64,000 nt of DNA from Ecytonucleospora hepatopenaei (lineage: Eukaryota > Microsporidia > Enterocytozoonidae), in contig JAPMUG010000003.1 of assembly GCA_026692725.1 (NCBI GenBank), positions 186,001 through 250,000 of the forward strand, given 5' to 3'. Both the position numbers and the translations under genes were made by a program. Below, piece by piece: positions 18,563-27,197 of this stretch. Each line of letters starts with the position of its first letter. Position 1 is the first letter of the stretch. The notes under the pieces are model-generated. The model ran no database searches. It was not told where the DNA came from and saw nothing but the letters and a program-made list of their open reading frames with translations.

Positions 18563-19237
18563 TAGGGTTTTGTTTGTTTGTTTTTAACAAAAACATTTTA
18601 TAAAAACAATTTTGATTTTATGAAAGGTTATTTATGACAATCAAATATTATTGTAATTAATACATATTGATTTTAAAATTGCAACAAAATAAATTTATCA
18701 GTTTTTTCAATATAAACATATGTCATTTATTATTTGACATTTTTATTAATACAACAGATTATGTGATTCTTTTCCTCATCTGGATTAGAACCTATCTCTC
18801 TTCTTAATGCCATAATCTACTTTTAATATAATATCAACTTAAGATTAAAATATAAGATAAAAAGATATTTATTTATAAACACTAAATATAAATCAATTAT
18901 GAAACATAGGTTTCACTCATGTGAAGAACCACAGATTATTTATGCTTTTATAATTGAATGCATCCCAAATGAATTTAAAAATTAAATCTTCTTTTATAAA
19001 AAAATGTTTTATATTTTATGCAATATTTTTATATTTATGTAAGGAACATACAAAAAATTATTTTATTTATCGTTTATTCAAATGATACTAGAAGATTTTT
19101 AAAGCACTTTATTAAACTAACAAGAAATTAAATCCATTGGATTAACAGTATTATAAATAAATAAATAACAAATAATAAATAAATAAAACAAAATAATCTT
19201 AAATTCTTCAAAACTTTATTTACAAATAAAGATGTTT
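18563..19237. other. Intergenic between two coiled-coil genes, nothing recognised
   Basis: About 675 bp of AT-rich DNA without a long open frame. It holds a short palindrome-like TTTCACTCATGTGAA near 18909; almost the same 14-mer recurs near 56320 in the gene desert. Near 19150-19200 there are short A/T-rich direct repeats (ATAAATAA). Confidence 0.6.
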
Positions 19238-20728
19238 TTAATTCCACGTATATGTGACTGCCAATGGAGTTGCCACTGTGTTTATCAATAATTTCGACAG
19301 TCTACGTATATCTTGTCTTAAACCTTGGATTCTTTTTAGTTGCTCAAAATCCTCGTCTGATATTCTACTAGACCTAGAACTAGACCCTGATGTTTTAAGT
19401 CTATTTAATTCTTCATCTTTGTCGTTAATTCTTTTCTTTAAAATATTGAGATTTTTTAGTAAACTTTCAGCTTCTTTTTTCTTGTCCTCAAATGTTTTAA
19501 GGTGCTGTTTAAGTGTGTTTTCTAATTTATCACAGTCTTCTGCGTTATGACTTTTTTCCATATTGCGTTTCAACCCATTCAACTTTGTAAGTTCTTCTAA
19601 TACTTTTTTGTGCTGCATTTTTACACTTTCTTCTTGCTTAATTATTTCACGTATTTGCTTCAATTTTTCATAATCATAAAGCTCCTTAGGAAGATTATTG
19701 ACAAGTCTTTTTGCTAGATCTTCATTTTCTCTTGTAAGTTTGTCAATATTATACCCAATTTGATCTACTTTTTCTTGGTTTTGTTTATATGCCTCATTAA
19801 TTTTCTTCTTTTCCATGTCAATATTTTCTAAACCTTTTTTTAAAAAACCAATATTATGCCTGCCTATTTGAATGTTTTCCTGTATTCTTTTTAAGTCAAC
19901 CTCACATTCTTTCTTCTTTTTTACTAAATCGTTTCTTGTGAATTGCTCTCCCTCGTGATCAATTTTGTATCCTTTTACATCGTAAGGTTCTTTTCCAAAA
20001 CAAGATGCTAAGTAATTAACCTTTGTTTTTAAAAAATCAAAACGTTCTGCACTTTTACTTTCTTCATCTAACTTCTCAATAGATTCTTCAATTTTTTCCA
20101 TCATTTTTTTACATTCGTTTTCTCTATTAAAATCATTTTTTAACTCCTTTTCTTCTTTTTCAAGATTTTTTTTCATTTCAATTAATTCATTGTTAATTTT
20201 AGTTTGCTTTTTCAACAATATAGATTTTTTTGCCAATAAATCTTTTTCTTGTTTAGTTAAATCCTCTTTTATTTGGTTGTTTTCTTTTTGTTTTGCACCA
20301 ATTTTTTCGTTATTTTCAAAATTTAATAAGTGGTTTTTATATTTATTAATATAATTTTCTTTCTTTTGCAAATCAGATTCTTCTTTTTCCAATTCCTTAA
20401 TTTTATTTTTAAGTTCATTATACTCTTTTATGGTTTTATAATTACTTTTTTTGCACATTTTTAAATTTGCTTTATGATCATCGATTGCAATTTGTAAAGC
20501 ATCAATCTCATCATTTTTTGTGCTTAATCTTTCTTCAATTTTACCAAATTCTGATGTCAAACTGTCTTTATCATAAAACAATTTTAAAACAGAATCCATT
20601 TTTTCTTTAAAACTTTCAGGTACTTTCTTCTCTACATTTTTAAGTTCATCTCTTTTACTTTCCAACTCACTTTTTATAGCATCTTTTGAAATTGCAGTAT
20701 AGCATTTTAACAAAAAACATAAAAACAT
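19238..20728 (-). CDS. Long Lys/Glu-rich coiled-coil protein with signal peptide
   Basis: The protein has 496 residues. The N-terminus MFLCFLLKCYTAIS looks like a signal peptide. Residues about 20-440 are an almost unbroken Lys/Glu-rich coiled coil, with one break near residue 235 (LASCFGKEPYDVKGYKID). Near the C-terminus comes a Ser/Arg stretch (TSGSSSRSSRISDED) and a short hydrophobic end (LLINTVATPLAVTYTW). The family is not recognised. Its layout parallels the downstream coiled-coil gene, but the composition differs (Lys versus Thr/Gln). No CCC abuts the ATG; instead a 15-bp-arm hairpin lies just upstream. Confidence 0.75.
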   Translation of the reverse strand: MFLCFLLKCYTAISKDAIKSELESKRDELKNVEKKVPESFKEKMDSVLKLFYDKDSLTSEFGKIEERLSTKNDEIDALQIAIDDHKANLKMCKKSNYKTIKEYNELKNKIKELEKEESDLQKKENYINKYKNHLLNFENNEKIGAKQKENNQIKEDLTKQEKDLLAKKSILLKKQTKINNELIEMKKNLEKEEKELKNDFNRENECKKMMEKIEESIEKLDEESKSAERFDFLKTKVNYLASCFGKEPYDVKGYKIDHEGEQFTRNDLVKKKKECEVDLKRIQENIQIGRHNIGFLKKGLENIDMEKKKINEAYKQNQEKVDQIGYNIDKLTRENEDLAKRLVNNLPKELYDYEKLKQIREIIKQEESVKMQHKKVLEELTKLNGLKRNMEKSHNAEDCDKLENTLKQHLKTFEDKKKEAESLLKNLNILKKRINDKDEELNRLKTSGSSSRSSRISDEDFEQLKRIQGLRQDIRRLSKLLINTVATPLAVTYTWN

Positions 20729-20744
20729 TTAAGGACAAAACATT

Positions 20745-20778
20745 TTTGTTTTTGATCAGTAAACTGATCAAAAACAAA
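20745..20778. promoter_or_regulatory. Perfect 15-bp inverted repeat in a 5' leader
   Basis: The arms TTTGTTTTTGATCAG and its reverse complement are separated by 4 nt (TAAA). It lies 17 bp upstream of the ATG of the coiled-coil gene on the minus strand, so it would be in its leader or core promoter. It could form a stable RNA hairpin or be a dimeric protein site. Confidence 0.7.
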
Positions 20779-21024
20779 CAAAGAATAAAGCGAAAAACAA
20801 AAAAGGTTATAAGCATTAAATATTGATAAAACATAATAAAAAGGTAAAAAGAAAAAATTCAATTTAAAATAAACAAACAAAAATATTGTTTTTATCATAT
20901 TTATTGTATAAATTATTCATAAAATTAGAAAAAGTTATTAAAGCACCTAAAAAATCTTTTAGTTATTAATCAAAATTTTAAGTTTAATTATTGTCTAATT
21001 ATTGTTCTTTATTTATTAAAATAA

Positions 21025-21097
21025 GCCTCGCTAGCTTAGTCGGTAGAGCATTGGGCTTTTAACCCGAGGGTCAAGGGTTCGAGCCCCTTGTGAGGTG
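21025..21097 (+). tRNA. tRNA-Lys (UUU)
   Basis: It is 73 nt and folds as a standard cloverleaf. The acceptor stem GCCTCGC pairs with GTGAGGT (two G-T pairs), discriminator G. The D arm is GCTT/GAGC; the anticodon stem is TTGGG/CCCGA with loop CTTTTAA, anticodon TTT; the T arm is AAGGG/CCCTT with loop TTCGAGC. There is no intron and CCA is not encoded. Box A and box B sequences are internal. A run of seven T follows directly as the Pol III terminator. Confidence 0.95.
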
Positions 21098-21104
21098 TTT
21101 TTTT
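21098..21104 (+). terminator. RNA polymerase III oligo-T terminator
   Basis: Seven consecutive T residues directly after the tRNA-Lys discriminator base, as expected for Pol III termination. Confidence 0.85.
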
Positions 21105-21119
21105 ATTATAATTTATTTA

Positions 21120-22160
21120 CTATTTACTTATCTCTTCTAATTTGCAATTGAATCTATTTTTTATAAGTTTTATTGTGCTTTTTCGTTCTTTTTTATTATC
21201 GTTTACCTTATTCTCGTCTTCTTCTATTTCTACAAAATTATTGTCAAAAAATTGATCAGAAAGTAGGTTAATACTTTCTATTTCCTTTTTTATTTTTTTA
21301 CGAACATAAAACAAATCGTTTACATCAGTCTTTTCTTTTTTGTAGTTCAATTTTCGACGAATTGAAGAATTGAATTTTTCTCCATAATTTTCTATCAAAT
21401 AAAATTTGTCGGACAATACTTCTTGCTCCTTTTCTATGATGCTTTTTTGAATCTCACAACTTTTTTCTATATATAAAAATTCATTGTACATTCTTTGGAG
21501 TTTCTCTATTGTTTGCTGCTCATTCTTTCTTGATTTCATTTTTGGCATTATTATTCTTGGCTTAAAACATGTATATGCCTCAAAACCTTTCTTTTCATAT
21601 CTTATTAATGTTTTACGCAAAACAAAATCCACAAACTGGTTGTTTTTCACTGAATTGCAGTATTTCACATCTTCACCAAACGTTTTAACAGCTGTTTCAA
21701 AATCATATGCGTTTGTTAGTTGTTCGGGTGGGACACATTCCAGAGTCTTTTGAGCATCGCATTCATAAATCAAAACCAAGCCACCATTTGTTTTTATTTT
21801 AAAAGATCCTAAATTTACTTGCTCTTTGTATTTCTTTATTTGGTTTAATTCTTTTTTGTCCTCTTTACTCAAAATATATTTGTTTTCCACATCCTTTTGT
21901 ATATTTATAAAGTTTTTTAAAACTTGGTGCATATATTTACATTTCCTTTCAATTTTAGAAAAAACAGGAAGAGGAATTTCCTTGTCTTTCCCTCTAATGA
22001 CATTTTGCAATTGAATTTCTTTCTCTTCATCCTCTTCCATGCCAGTTGCCTTTGTTTCTACATAGTCTTCTATTTCTTCTGTGTCGAATGTGTCCAAAAA
22101 GAAAACATTATAAGTGTTCAATGGATCAAACTTTATGTTTCTCTTGCGTTTGAATGACAT
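21120..22160 (-). CDS. EPL1: Enhancer of polycomb-like protein (EPL1, NuA4 subunit)
   Basis: The protein has 346 residues. The first half has the EpcA pattern: an acidic EKEIQLQNVIRG stretch followed by IPLPVFSKIE. Near the middle, GFEAYTCFKPR followed by a basic segment and EKLQRMYNEFLYIEKSCEIQ corresponds to the conserved YVCFRRR-basic-EKLxxLR block with its long helix. Epl1 anchors the Esa1 acetyltransferase in NuA4/Piccolo on nucleosomes. The protein is shorter than yeast Epl1 (832) and lacks its C-terminal half. TCCCAAAAAATG fixes the start at 22160; the frame is open to a TTG further up. The stop lies 23 bp from the tRNA. Confidence 0.75.
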   Translation of the reverse strand: MSFKRKRNIKFDPLNTYNVFFLDTFDTEEIEDYVETKATGMEEDEEKEIQLQNVIRGKDKEIPLPVFSKIERKCKYMHQVLKNFINIQKDVENKYILSKEDKKELNQIKKYKEQVNLGSFKIKTNGGLVLIYECDAQKTLECVPPEQLTNAYDFETAVKTFGEDVKYCNSVKNNQFVDFVLRKTLIRYEKKGFEAYTCFKPRIIMPKMKSRKNEQQTIEKLQRMYNEFLYIEKSCEIQKSIIEKEQEVLSDKFYLIENYGEKFNSSIRRKLNYKKEKTDVNDLFYVRKKIKKEIESINLLSDQFFDNNFVEIEEDENKVNDNKKERKSTIKLIKNRFNCKLEEISK

Positions 22161-22311
22161 TTTTTGGGATTTCTTTGACAGAATATTTAATGAAAATTTT
22201 TTCAAAAAAATCTAAAAGCATTTTCATTACAATATATAGTCATTTCTTTTCTTTCTTATTGTGAATTAGATTAACCTTATTTAAATAAACAAAATCATAT
22301 TTCTATATCCT

Positions 22312-22830
22312 ATGGATAAACTTATTTTTAAAATAAGAAATGATAAAACGTCTGAGGGGGAATTATTTAATAAAAAACAAAATGAAAATAAAGAAAGCGT
22401 TGTTAAAAATATAAAAGAAACAAAAAATTCTTCCGTATTTTATACCAAAAACGACATTCTAAACATATCTGAACCTAAAAACATCAAAAGATTGCATAAA
22501 ACATATACAAACAAAAAATATATTTGTTTAATTGAAGATTTAAAAAAATTAAATGAAAAATGCATAAAATTACATGAAATAAAAAACAGTACCAAAAGAG
22601 TAATTACCGAAGGCTTTTACACAATAGTTGAGGTAGATGTAAGTTATGGAAATTTCTCTAAATTATTTCTTTTTGACCAGACAAAAACAATATTTGGGTT
22701 TACAAACATTCAAGGCATAAAACCAGGGGATATTATATCATTAAAAAATTGTGGGATTTGGAATGACCCTGATAAATCACTAATTATTTTAAAAGAAAAT
22801 GTCAAAAAAGTGATAAAAAACAAAAAATAA
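22312..22830 (+). CDS. Possible OB-fold protein, unknown
   Basis: The protein has 172 residues. The N-terminal 90 are Lys/Asn-rich and charged. Residues about 95-165 alternate strand-like segments (GFYTIVEVDVSYGNFSKLFL, TIFGFTNIQGIKPGDIISLK) in a way that suits an OB fold, with the GDIISLKN turn typical of nucleic-acid-binding OB domains. The Mcm10 or a telomere/ssDNA-binding family would fit, but no signature decides. It ends 25 bp before the CDC50 gene on the same strand. Confidence 0.6.
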   Translation: MDKLIFKIRNDKTSEGELFNKKQNENKESVVKNIKETKNSSVFYTKNDILNISEPKNIKRLHKTYTNKKYICLIEDLKKLNEKCIKLHEIKNSTKRVITEGFYTIVEVDVSYGNFSKLFLFDQTKTIFGFTNIQGIKPGDIISLKNCGIWNDPDKSLIILKENVKKVIKNKK

Positions 22831-22855
22831 GCTTGTTTTGTTTACAAATAACCCT

Positions 22856-23686
22856 ATGATTAACTGGCTGAAAAGAAATGTATTAGAACAAGAACTTCCT
22901 GGTAAGTACAGAAGAAACAATTATTTAAAAATGGCACTAAAATTGCTTGTTTTTTCATTTGTAAATTTAACTCTAGGAATTGTAATGTTTGTTACGTATG
23001 CAAATATTTTTAAGGTAGTAGTGCCATACAAGGATGATATTGTCAAAGTTATAAATTTGCCGACAGGAAAGATTTTTTTATACGTAGAATTAGATTTTAA
23101 TCAAGCAAATTTAAAATATATTAAATCAATAAATTATGATCAATTAAAAGGACAAACAACAGATTTGGACTTATCAAGCACAGAACCTTTCAATAAAATT
23201 GATGGCAAGATCGTTTATCCAGCAGGTGAAGTATCAAATTCCTATTTCCAAGACAAATTTGAAATTGAAAATCTACAAATTGTACAAGAAGGTATAGTAT
23301 TTAAAGAAGATATGAAAAGAATAGGGATAACAGGATATAAACCTGGTCAAATATCAATTCCTGAGACCTGGACAAGCGAAACAAACAAAAACAGCAAACC
23401 TTTAAATTTCGAAGGCAACGTATCTGGCCTTCCTGTTTTAAACGAAAGATTTATAAATTGGATCAATTTGTCTCTTTTTCAACCAACAAAAAAATTATGG
23501 GGTTTTGTAGATGTTGAGGAAAAAGGTGAATTTGTGTTAAAAGTTGAATCTATCAGTGATTATAAAAAAAGAATTGTTTTTACAAAAAACTCTTGGCTTG
23601 GACCTAAAAATTATTTTTTACCTGTTCTTTTTATTGTAATTAGCATTTTTTGTTTTACAACAGCATTGTTGATGTTTTGGATGTGA
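22856..23686 (+). CDS. CDC50/LEM3 family P4-ATPase beta subunit
   Basis: The protein has 276 residues. It has one membrane segment near each end (residues about 25-52 and 245-270) around an exoplasmic domain. Family landmarks are IVYPAGEVSNSYFQDKFEI (the family PCG-ANSxFND block), NERFINWINLSLFQPTKKLW (family DFIVWMRTAALPTFRKL) and KNSWLGPKNYFLPVLFIVIS. These proteins chaperone and activate phospholipid flippases. The usual Cys pairs of the ectodomain are missing, and the protein is shorter than yeast Cdc50 (391). ACCCTATG supports the start; the longer frame begins at TTG. Confidence 0.88.
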   Translation: MINWLKRNVLEQELPGKYRRNNYLKMALKLLVFSFVNLTLGIVMFVTYANIFKVVVPYKDDIVKVINLPTGKIFLYVELDFNQANLKYIKSINYDQLKGQTTDLDLSSTEPFNKIDGKIVYPAGEVSNSYFQDKFEIENLQIVQEGIVFKEDMKRIGITGYKPGQISIPETWTSETNKNSKPLNFEGNVSGLPVLNERFINWINLSLFQPTKKLWGFVDVEEKGEFVLKVESISDYKKRIVFTKNSWLGPKNYFLPVLFIVISIFCFTTALLMFWM

Positions 23687-23727
23687 CTGTTTATTTTTTA
23701 TTTAAAACAAAAATTCACAAAAACATT

Positions 23728-24303
23728 ATGAGCAGTAATGATCTAAATTCCATGGATTTAAATAGAATGATTTCTGCAATTGAAAACGACTGTGAGTTGG
23801 AATTAAACAAGATACGCACAGAAACACAAAAAGAATTTGAGAAAATAAAAGAAATAACCTTTAACAAAATAAAACAGGATCTTACTAAAGAGTTTGAAAA
23901 AAAGTTAAAAGATGAGGAAAAAGAAAAAATAGTGTTGGAAGGAAGACTTAAAAACGAGTTTAACAAAAAATTCCTTGAAGCAAAAAATAACAAAATAAGC
24001 CTTATAAAAGAGCAGGTCATTATGAATTTAAAAAATACAAAACTAACTAAACTTTTATTTTTAAAAACAATAGAAGCAATGAATGAGGATGAAAATGATT
24101 GTACAATATTTTGCAATGAGGAAGACTACAAAAACGTTAGGAAGCACTGGAAAGGTGAAATCAAAACAATGCCTGAATATTGCATGGGTGGCATAATCAT
24201 CGCTAAAAACGATGGTTCAATTATATGCGACAGTTCGTATAAAACGAGACTAGAAGAATTTCTAAGACAAAACTTGAAAAATCTAAAAAATAAAATTTTC
24301 TAA
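23728..24303 (+). CDS. VMA4: V-type ATPase subunit E
   Basis: The protein has 191 residues from the first ATG. It has a long charged N-terminal helix (residues about 10-100, Lys/Glu-rich), then the globular domain with EEDYKNVRKHWKGEIKT, CMGGIIIAKNDGSIICDSSY and KTRLEEFLRQN. The GG(I/V)(I/V)-xxxDG-I-x-N/D-T/S pattern is the subunit E signature. It forms the peripheral stalk linking V1 and V0. It is a little shorter than yeast Vma4 (233). The gene follows CDC50 by 41 bp on the same strand. Confidence 0.85.
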   Translation: MSSNDLNSMDLNRMISAIENDCELELNKIRTETQKEFEKIKEITFNKIKQDLTKEFEKKLKDEEKEKIVLEGRLKNEFNKKFLEAKNNKISLIKEQVIMNLKNTKLTKLLFLKTIEAMNEDENDCTIFCNEEDYKNVRKHWKGEIKTMPEYCMGGIIIAKNDGSIICDSSYKTRLEEFLRQNLKNLKNKIF

Positions 24304-24343
24304 TTTTTGCCTTTTCATAGGTTTTTTTACATTTTTATTTTTT

Positions 24344-25449
24344 ATGAGTATCATTAAAATTTTATCTTTTAATGTAAATGGTATAAGATCATTAGAAAAG
24401 CACATTAAATCAACTAATAAAAAGTATGACATAAATCAGTGGCTAATAGACTTAGGATATGATATTTATTGTTTTCAGGAAGTAAAAGGAAGCAGAGATA
24501 ATTTAGAAAAATATTTTACATTGAATGATTTTTGTGCATTTGCGTCATTCCACAAACAGCCAGGAAGACATGGTGTTATGACTTTCGTAAGTAAAAAAAG
24601 CAACTGTTATGAAGTAACCGAAGTAGAAAAAGGAAGAATACTAAAAACCACTCATAATGGATTTTCATTGTATAACTGTTATATGCCATATTGTTCAGAA
24701 GATGATGCAACAGATGTTATAATGAGTGTATATGAAAAGCTATCAAATTCCCTTAAAAAAGACAAAGAAGAGTGTATTTTTATAGCAGGTGATTTAAATG
24801 CTACGTATAATATGTCTGACAATTATATTTACCAGCAGGAATATGAAAAACTAGTGTATGTAGATAATTTTGAAGAAAAAGTAAAACACAGAAAAGAATT
24901 AAAAAGCCATACAGAATGCAATAAACATAATCACACAAGTAATAGCAAAGAAAATATATCACAGCTAATAAAAGTATGGGATGATATTTTTTATAAGAAA
25001 GTGCGTGATTTAAGTGAAAATGGCATCTATACAGAAAAAATAAAGCCAAAAGCAACAGAAATGGAGGTGTATTATTTATCAGTCCACGAGCTGTACAAAA
25101 GGTTCATGGAAAAAAGCAAAGAAAATGGCTGTTTAACATGGTAAAAGAATATACAGATGTGTACAGAGAGGTAAATACAGAGTTGTTTAAGTACACGTGC
25201 TGGGACCAGCAGCTATCCCTCCGTGCCTGTAACCTAGGCACCCGTATAGATTACATACTAATGAAGAATAGGAGAAATTACAATATAATAGCAGCAGAAA
25301 TCCACCAAAATATAGGCGGAAGTGACCATTGTCCAGTATCAGTAAAAATAGAGATAGAAAGCAAATCATTGGATAAATACAAAGAGAAAAAGAATATAGT
25401 AAAAAAGCCACACAATCTAATGGATTATATAAAGAATAAAAAACAATAA
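24344..25449 (+). pseudogene. AP endonuclease (Apn2/ExoIII family), interrupted by a frameshift
   Basis: Two overlapping frames together make one endonuclease/exonuclease/phosphatase-fold protein of about 365 residues. Frame 1 (24344-25144) has LSFNVNGIRS, the metal-binding Glu in CFQEVKG, GRHGVMTFVS and the catalytic GDLNATYN. Frame 2 (from about 25138) has TCWDQQLS, LGTRIDYILMKN and the terminal SDHCPVSVKI with the catalytic His. The frames meet near 25135, and the change needs one base more than the sequence shows. The family cuts DNA at abasic sites in base-excision repair. All catalytic residues persist on both sides, so the break is very recent, is a sequencing indel, or is bypassed. 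Confidence 0.85.
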
Positions 25450-25569
25450 AATATACTTAAAAATAGATAAAATAGAAAAATATTATATATGTTGAATATG
25501 AGTGTATTAAAACTTTATTTAGGTAAAACATGATGGGTGTAAAAAGTATTAAAATATATCAAGATGCCA

Positions 25570-25690
25570 TAATATACCAACAATATAATATATAATAAAT
25601 AGTATATGATATATATTTTTTTATATTTATAATAAGTAGTATATGATATATATTTTTTTATATTTATAATAAGTAGTATATGATATATTT
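25570..25690. repeat. Short tandem repeat, AT-only, unit about 37 bp
   Basis: Two to three units, each with AGTATATGATATAT followed by a T-run and TATTTATAATA, between the AP endonuclease and the next gene. Confidence 0.75.
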
Positions 25691-25708
25691 TATAATAATG
25701 TATTTTAT

Positions 25709-26149
25709 TTATTCTGCCATTTCTTTCACACACTTTACATACATATCATCTACTATTAAGGTTAATGCTGTTTGTGGACATATTGCAACTACAAAGAATC
25801 CTAACTCATGATACATCACTGCCAGTCCTAACTTGCTATCCTGCACACTCCCCATGGTGAGTGGGTTTTTGCTCATGTAGCACCACACCTTGTTGCTATC
25901 ACTCCCATCTGTTTCCTTTACGTTTAAGTATACATAAGTCTCACCATTTATTTCCAGATGGTCGCGCAGGTTTGTTTCGTTGATATACCTGAGGAACTGG
26001 GCAGGGTCAACAGATTTGATCCCGTCAGTCTTGACCGTGGCACCCCCAGGCTGAAGCACGCACGCCTCCAGCACGGAGTCAACTTCCCTCAGCTGGTTAA
26101 GGACCTCCTGTAAATCTTCTTCGCCATAAAATTCTTCTTGTTCAGACAT
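25709..26149 (-). CDS. Conserved-looking small protein, unknown
   Basis: The protein has 146 residues and is acidic. The GC content is markedly higher than the flanking DNA and codons are well varied, so this is a constrained gene. It reads as a single alpha/beta domain: an N-terminal acidic helix (EDLQEVLNQLREVDSVLEAC), strands VKTDG and TYVYLNVKE, and a last helix (VDDMYVKCVKEMAE). Layout and length recall roadblock or profilin-type folds, but no signature is present. The ACCCCTATG start is strong. Confidence 0.75.
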   Translation of the reverse strand: MSEQEEFYGEEDLQEVLNQLREVDSVLEACVLQPGGATVKTDGIKSVDPAQFLRYINETNLRDHLEINGETYVYLNVKETDGSDSNKVWCYMSKNPLTMGSVQDSKLGLAVMYHELGFFVVAICPQTALTLIVDDMYVKCVKEMAE

Positions 26150-26179
26150 AGGGGTAAAAAAGAAAGGGAAATAAAAATA

Positions 26180-26290
26180 TTATATATTATTATATATTAT
26201 TATATATTATTATATTTTATTACATATTATTATATATTATTATATATTATTATATATTATTATATTTTATTATATATTATTTAATAGTAT
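26180..26290. repeat. 11-bp AT tandem repeat
   Basis: About ten imperfect copies of TATTATATATT, with variants TATTATATTTT and TATTACATATT, lie between the LSm gene's stop and the next upstream gene's leader. Confidence 0.85.
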
Positions 26291-26301
26291 AAAATGTAAT
26301 A

Positions 26302-26493
26302 TTATTGCATATCATATTCTATATAATTAATATATACACCATTAATCAATATATCCTTATTATTTATATTTAAAGTAACATTAGCATATAAGTCAACACC
26401 AGTAAAAATACCACTATAAGTAACATTATGGGAAGTATGGACATGTATAAGGTTACCAATATTATTGAGTAGAATATCAATAGAGTTAGACAT
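26302..26493 (-). CDS. LSm/Sm-like protein, minimal length
   Basis: The protein has 63 residues. LLNNIGNLIHVHTSHNVTYS, then GIFTGVDLYANVTLNI and ILINGVYINYIEY, aligns with the Sm1 and Sm2 motifs. The GxxGxxxxxDxYxNxxL core of Sm1 is present; in Sm2 the expected (I/V)RGNxV appears as INGVYINYI. The hydrophobic spacing most resembles LSm6/SmF. LSm rings bind U-rich RNA in decay or splicing. The loop between Sm1 and Sm2 is almost absent, and the protein is shorter than family members (75-90). Confidence 0.8.
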   Translation of the reverse strand: MSNSIDILLNNIGNLIHVHTSHNVTYSGIFTGVDLYANVTLNINNKDILINGVYINYIEYDMQ

Positions 26494-26529
26494 GATAAGT
26501 ATATTATATTATTTTTATATTTTTATTCT

Positions 26530-26570
26530 CTTTAATGGTTTAAATAAATATTTAAATATTACCATTAAAG
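26530..26570. repeat. 10-bp inverted repeat between divergent genes
   Basis: Arms CTTTAATGGT and ACCATTAAAG are separated by 21 nt of AT-rich, partly palindromic sequence. It lies between the LSm start and the 8-bp microsatellite leading to the DPH2-like gene, so it may be a shared regulatory site. Confidence 0.65.
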
Positions 26571-26638
26571 AATTTAATATATATTAATATTATAATATAA
26601 TAATATAATATATATAATATTATTATATAATATATATT

Positions 26639-27197
26639 ATAATAATATAATAATATAATAATATAATAATATAATAATATAATAATATAATAATATAATA
26701 ATATAATAATATAATAATATAATAATATAATAATATAATAATATAATAATATAATAATATAATAATATAATAATATAATAATATAATAATATAATAATAT
26801 AATAATATAATAATATAATAATATAATAATATAATAATATAATAATATAATAATATGTTAAATACAACTAATAAATATAATAATATAATAATATAATAAT
26901 ATAATAATATAATAATATAATAATATAATAATATAATAATATAATAATATAATAATATAATAATATAATAATATAATAATATAATAATATAATAATATAA
27001 TAATATAATAATATAATAATATAATAATATAATAATATAATAATATAATAATATAATAATATAATAATATAATAATATAATAATATTAATAATATAATAA
27101 TATAATAATATAATAATATAATAATATAATAATATAATAATATAATAATATAATAATATAATAATATAATAATATAATAATATAATAATATAATAAT
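26639..27197. repeat. 8-bp microsatellite (AATAATAT)n, about 65-70 copies
   Basis: Near-perfect AATAATAT repeats run for about 560 bp. Around 26855-26880 they are interrupted by a copy of the first bases of the downstream gene (ATGTTAAATACAACTAATAA). The long open frames crossing this block on the minus strand (LLYYYIII periodic) are repeat artefacts. The block forms the whole upstream region of the DPH2-like gene. Confidence 0.95.

Noticed and set aside
18905..18920. Shared TTTCACTCATGTGA word at 18909 and 56320 as a transposon end
   Set aside because: Only 14 bases match, flanks differ, and no target duplication is seen.
20707..20898. 63-residue hydrophobic minus-strand frame
   Set aside because: Poly-Phe/Leu from T-rich leader DNA; it overlaps the hairpin and the start of the coiled-coil gene.
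25125..25150. Programmed -1 frameshift at the AP endonuclease junction
   Set aside because: The junction (TTTAACATGG) does not fit the X-XXY-YYZ slippery pattern in the zero frame, so a simple indel is more likely.
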